8,624 bases of DNA from Alphaproteobacteria bacterium (GTDB taxonomy: Bacteria; Pseudomonadota; Alphaproteobacteria; Micropepsales; Micropepsaceae), in contig JAATGK010000337.1 in assembly GCA_015654715.1 (NCBI GenBank), positions 1 to 8,624 of the forward strand, written 5' to 3'. A program made the translations under genes and the position numbers. A model generated the notes under the pieces. The model ran no database searches and was not told the origin of the DNA. It saw only the letters and a program-made list of their open reading frames with translations. Below are positions 6,390-8,624 of this stretch, piece by piece (positions within the stretch are counted from its first letter, which is position 1; each line of letters begins with the position of its first letter).

Positions 6390-7559
6390 ATGACGAAGCC
6401 TCTCACCTTGATGCTGGTCGCCGGCGAGCCTTCGGGCGATTTGCTCGGCGCCGAGCTGATGGCGGCTTTGAAGGACCTCACGCACGGCCAAGTGACCATC
6501 ACCGGCGTCGGCGGCGAGGCGATGGCGCGCGAAGGTCTCGACAGTCTGTTCGATCTTTCCGCCACCTCCATTATGGGCCTGCAGGAAGTGGTTCCGAAAA
6601 TCCCGGAAGTCCTGCGCCGCATCCGCCGCGCCGCCGCGTTTGCCGCCGCCACCAAGCCCGATGCGGTGGTGCTGATCGACAGTCCCGATTTCACCCATCG
6701 CGTGGCAAGGCGCATCAAAAAAATCGCGCCCGCCATTCCCACCATCAATTTCGTGGCGCCGCAGGTGTGGGCGACGCGCCCCGGCCGCGCCAAGAAGATG
6801 GCGCAGTATTTCGATCTGGTGCTGGCGCTGTTGCCGTTCGAGCCGCCGTTTTTTGCGGGATACGGCCTCAAGGCGGTGTTCGTCGGCCATCCGGCTTTGG
6901 AGCGCGGCAAGAAGATGGTTGGCGGCGACGCCTTTCGCGCCCGTCACGCTATTCCCGCCGAGGCGCCGCTGCTCGCCGTTTTGCCCGGCAGCCGGGGCAT
7001 GGAAGTGCGCCGTTTGTTGCCGATATTTGCCGACACCATGGCGCTGCTGAAGGCCCAGGTTCCCGGTCTGCATACGGTCATTGCCGCGATGCCGCATGTG
7101 GCGGAGCGCATCCGTCAGGGGACGGAACATTGGCCGCTCCCGCTCACCATCGTCGCGGGCGATGACGAGAAATTCGCCTTGTTCGACGCCGCCGACGCCG
7201 CGCTTGCTGCGTCCGGCACGGTAACGACGGAACTGGCGCTGTCGCACACGCCGATGATCGTCGCTTACAAAGTCGGCAAGCTCACCGCCGCGATCTATCG
7301 CAGTGTGATCCCCATTCGCGTTAAGTATTATACCTTAATCAATCTGATCCTCGATCGCCTGGCGGTGCCGGAATTCGTCCAGGAACCTTGCCGGTCCGAT
7401 CTTCTCGCCGCGGCCCTGGCGCCGCTGCTCACCGATCCCGCCGCCGCCGCCCGTCAGGTCGCCGAACAGAACGAAGCCTTGCGCCTGATGGGCGAAGGTG
7501 CCGACCAGCCGTCCCGCCGCGCCGCCCAAGCGATCCTCGACTTCCTCGGCCCGCAATAA
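6390..7559 (+). CDS. lpxB: Lipid A disaccharide synthase LpxB (GT19)
   Basis: LpxB condenses lipid X with UDP-2,3-diacylglucosamine to make the beta-1,6-linked disaccharide of lipid A, as a membrane-associated cytoplasmic enzyme. The 389-residue product has the normal length. Landmarks: AGEPSGDLLGAEL at 11-23 (N-terminal Rossmann half); LIDSPDF at 95-101, containing the conserved Asp pair D97 and D100; NFVAPQVWATRPGR at 120-133; VGHPALE at 165-171; LPGSRGMEVRRLLP at 198-211, with the Arg needed in studied homologues; ASGTVTTEL at 274-282; and MIVAYK at 289-294. The start at 6390 gives the expected TLMLVAGEPSGD N-terminus. It is the only gene in the cluster separated by a structured spacer. 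The intrinsic terminator at 7722-7752 is the first one downstream, so the cluster's transcript probably ends there. Confidence 0.97.
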   Translation: MTKPLTLMLVAGEPSGDLLGAELMAALKDLTHGQVTITGVGGEAMAREGLDSLFDLSATSIMGLQEVVPKIPEVLRRIRRAAAFAAATKPDAVVLIDSPDFTHRVARRIKKIAPAIPTINFVAPQVWATRPGRAKKMAQYFDLVLALLPFEPPFFAGYGLKAVFVGHPALERGKKMVGGDAFRARHAIPAEAPLLAVLPGSRGMEVRRLLPIFADTMALLKAQVPGLHTVIAAMPHVAERIRQGTEHWPLPLTIVAGDDEKFALFDAADAALAASGTVTTELALSHTPMIVAYKVGKLTAAIYRSVIPIRVKYYTLINLILDRLAVPEFVQEPCRSDLLAAALAPLLTDPAAAARQVAEQNEALRLMGEGADQPSRRAAQAILDFLGPQ

Positions 7560-7587
7560 TGTTCCAGCGGTTGTGTCAATCCGTCCG

Positions 7588-7614
7588 TTGACGGCGAGCC
7601 GCTCTGCCCATAAT
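7588..7614 (+). promoter_or_regulatory. Sigma70-like promoter for the asd leader
   Basis: TTGACG (7588-7593) matches the -35 consensus at five of six positions, and CATAAT (7609-7614) matches the -10 at five of six. The 15-nt spacer is somewhat short of the usual 16-18. Transcription would begin around 7620-7623, only a few bases before the leader peptide ATG at 7627. This is the best promoter-like pair in the lpxB-asd gap and fits the attenuator immediately downstream, but it is a sequence match only. Confidence 0.55.
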
Positions 7615-7626
7615 TTCCTAGCCATC

Positions 7627-7698
7627 ATGACCAGCATGCTTAAGCGCACGACGAAGACGACCAAGCCCAGCGGGGCTTTGGTTCGCGCGCGCCGATAG
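7627..7698 (+). CDS. Leader peptide of the asd attenuator (Thr/Lys-rich, 23 codons)
   Basis: A 23-codon frame begins MTSMLKRTTKTTK and ends PSGALVRARR before a TAG at 7696-7698. It contains five Thr codons (residues 2, 8, 9, 11, 12), three Lys codons (6, 10, 13) and two Met codons (1, 4). Residues 6-13 are Thr or Lys except Arg7. These are amino acids made from aspartate semialdehyde, the product of the next gene. The control codons sit just before and in the first RNA stem segment (7661-7668), as in the thr, his and trp leaders. No Shine-Dalgarno is visible, but the predicted transcript starts a few bases upstream, and a trpL leader in Sinorhizobium meliloti is known to be leaderless. The peptide itself probably has no function after synthesis; ribosome position would be the signal. 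The frame is also open upstream of the ATG, which somewhat weakens the ORF evidence. Confidence 0.7.
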   Translation: MTSMLKRTTKTTKPSGALVRARR

Positions 7699-7752
7699 CA
7701 AAGGTCGCAACGCCGAAACCGAAGCCCCAGCCGCAAGGTGAGGGGCTTTTTT
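7661..7752 (+). promoter_or_regulatory. Transcription attenuator of asd: pause, antiterminator and terminator stems
   Basis: Four segments can pair in mutually exclusive ways. Segment 1 (7661-7668, CCAAGCCC) pairs with segment 2 (7673-7681, GGGCTTTGG, one bulged T). Segment 2 extended (7672-7683, GGGGCTTTGGTT) pairs with segment 3 (7717-7728, AACCGAAGCCCC) over 12 bp with a single G-U. The core of segment 3 (7722-7728) pairs with segment 4 (7742-7748) to form the terminator. A ribosome stalled for charged Thr-tRNA or Lys-tRNA would cover segment 1, free segment 2 to pair with 3, and prevent termination. Without stalling, 1:2 and 3:4 form and transcription stops before asd. The leader stop codon lies in the 2-3 loop. 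The mechanism is inferred; the pairings are read directly. Confidence 0.72.
7722..7752 (+). terminator. Rho-independent terminator (end of lpx operon and attenuator of asd)
   Basis: AAGCCCC (7722-7728) pairs with GGGGCTT (7742-7748). The loop can be closed further by CC-GCAA-GG (7731-7738), a GNRA tetraloop. The 3' arm runs into six Ts at 7747-7752. It lies 163 nt past the lpxB stop and about 100 nt before asd, so it can end the upstream operon and also act as the terminator of the leader transcript. Confidence 0.85.
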
Positions 7753-7781
7753 GTTATCGCCCGCGCCGGAGGCCTAAAGAA

Positions 7782-7824
7782 CGCAACCAGGAAAAGTGTG
7801 AAGCGGCTTTCCGCCCGGGTTGCG
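7782..7824 (+). other. Two-level stem-loop in the asd 5' untranslated region
   Basis: CGCAACC (7782-7788) pairs with GGTTGCG (7818-7824). Inside it GCGG-CTTT-CCGC (7803-7814) forms a second hairpin. It sits between the terminator and the asd ribosome binding site, and no T run follows. It could stabilise the read-through mRNA; its role is unknown. Confidence 0.4.
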
Positions 7825-7848
7825 CGACCAGAAGAGAGAGAAAGACTG

Positions 7849-8624
7849 ATGAAGAAGAATCCCACCGTCGCCATTGTTGGCGCGACCGGCGCCGTCGGCG
7901 TCGAATTTGCCGGCTGCATGGAGCGGCGCAATTTTCCGGTCGGTAAGCTTGTGCCGCTGGCGAGCGCTCGTTCGGTCGGCAAGACGATGAAATTCCGCGG
8001 GCAAAGCGTTCCAGTTCAGGAATTGACCGAAAAGTCGTTTGAAGGCGTCGATCTGGCGCTGTTTTCGGCGGGCGCCACCATCAGCCGCAAATTCGCGCCG
8101 CTGGCGGTGAAGGCGGGCGCCGTGGTGGTCGACAATTCCTCGGCCTTCCGCATGGACCGCGACATTCCGCTGGTGATCCCGGAAATCAATGCCAGCCGTA
8201 TCCGCGATCATAAGGGCATCATCGCCAATCCCAATTGCGCCACCATCACCGCGCTGGTGCCGCTGTGGCCGATCCACAAGGTGAACCGCATCAAGCGGCT
8301 GATCATTGCCACGTATCAGGCGGCGTCGGGTGCCGGTGCGGCGGCAATGGCCGAACTGCTTGAGGCGACGCGCGCCTATCTGGATGGCAAGCCGTATCAG
8401 CAAAAGGTGATGCCGCATCCCTATGCCTTCAATCTCTTCAGCCACAACGCCGAGATTGATCTCGAAACCGGCTACAACGGCGAAGAATCGAAGGTCATCG
8501 CCGAGACCAAGAAGATTTTCGAAGACCCGGAAATTGCGGTCGGCGTCACCTGTGTGCGCGTGCCGGTGCTGCGCGCCCACACCGAGGCGATCACGCTCGA
8601 ATGCTACGAGCCGATCACCGAAGC
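7849..8624 (+). CDS. asd: Aspartate-semialdehyde dehydrogenase Asd (partial, 3' end outside window)
   Basis: Asd reduces aspartyl phosphate with NADPH to aspartate semialdehyde, the precursor of lysine and diaminopimelate, threonine, methionine and isoleucine. The visible 258 residues cover roughly three quarters of a typical 340-residue enzyme, and the frame is still open at the right edge. The N-terminal nucleotide motif is GATGAVG (11-17). VVVDNSSAFRMD (92-103) and NPNCATI (127-133) follow, with catalytic C130. Next come TYQAASGAGAAAM (155-167), with substrate-contacting Q157, and VRVPVLRAHTEAI (236-248), with H244, the acid-base residue. The start at 7849 follows a purine-rich GAGAGAG (7834-7840), and the protein begins MKKNPTVAIVGATG as expected. 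Diaminopimelate links this gene to peptidoglycan, so it is envelope-related like its neighbours, but it is separated from them by a terminator and its own promoter. Confidence 0.96.
   Translation, partial: MKKNPTVAIVGATGAVGVEFAGCMERRNFPVGKLVPLASARSVGKTMKFRGQSVPVQELTEKSFEGVDLALFSAGATISRKFAPLAVKAGAVVVDNSSAFRMDRDIPLVIPEINASRIRDHKGIIANPNCATITALVPLWPIHKVNRIKRLIIATYQAASGAGAAAMAELLEATRAYLDGKPYQQKVMPHPYAFNLFSHNAEIDLETGYNGEESKVIAETKKIFEDPEIAVGVTCVRVPVLRAHTEAITLECYEPITE

Noticed and set aside
5472..7247. A 591-codon antisense frame spanning lpxI and lpxB
   Set aside because: It crosses two well-supported genes and the palindromic spacer, has an Arg/His/Gly-rich composition typical of shadow frames, and shows no family motif.
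7498..7698. A longer 66-codon frame starting inside lpxB and ending at the leader peptide stop
   Set aside because: Its first part is a shadow of the lpxB 3' end. Only the portion from 7627 fits the promoter and attenuator.
7774..8580. A 268-codon antisense frame opposite asd
   Set aside because: The + strand encodes Asd with catalytic C130 and H244. The antisense product is again a His/Arg/Asp-rich shadow.

Overview
The window is GC-rich, densely coded on the + strand, and carries the outer-membrane assembly and lipid A gene cluster of an alphaproteobacterium. The order (rseP)-bamA-skp-lpxD-fabZ-lpxA-lpxI-lpxB is the classical one. The use of LpxI (DUF1009) rather than LpxH is typical of alphaproteobacteria. 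A palindromic repeat of a kind I recall from Bradyrhizobium/Rhodopseudomonas-like genomes lies before lpxB. I cannot name the genus from sequence alone.

Layout: 1-34 holds what looks like the last codons of RseP. Positions 111-6323 form a tight block with gaps of 76 nt or less and several overlaps: bamA, skp, lpxD, fabZ, lpxA, lpxI. A 66-nt gap follows, with a palindromic repeat (6341-6381) whose right arm also supplies the probable ribosome binding site of lpxB (6390-7559). The 289-nt gap 7560-7848 is densely organised: a sigma70-like promoter, a 23-codon leader peptide rich in Thr and Lys, three mutually exclusive RNA stems and a Rho-independent terminator. After it comes asd, which runs off the right edge.

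The genes act together as follows. LpxA, LpxD, LpxI and LpxB perform four early lipid A steps (LpxC, between LpxA and LpxD, is not here). FabZ works in the fatty-acid cycle that competes with LpxA and LpxD for 3-hydroxyacyl-ACP. Skp chaperones and BamA inserts outer-membrane proteins, and RseP is an envelope site-2 protease.

The most interesting region is the asd leader. The leader peptide begins MTSMLKRTTKTTK, and seven of residues 6-13 are Thr or Lys. Asd makes aspartate semialdehyde, the branch-point precursor of Lys, Thr and Met. The RNA around it can form either a 12-bp antiterminator or a terminator with a six-U tail. This is the full logic of a ribosome-mediated transcription attenuator, here apparently on asd, and possibly translated from an almost leaderless mRNA. 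Other points of note are the hairpin that would hide the lpxB ribosome binding site, an LpxA with several substituted active-site positions, and a BamA ending in Met instead of an aromatic residue.
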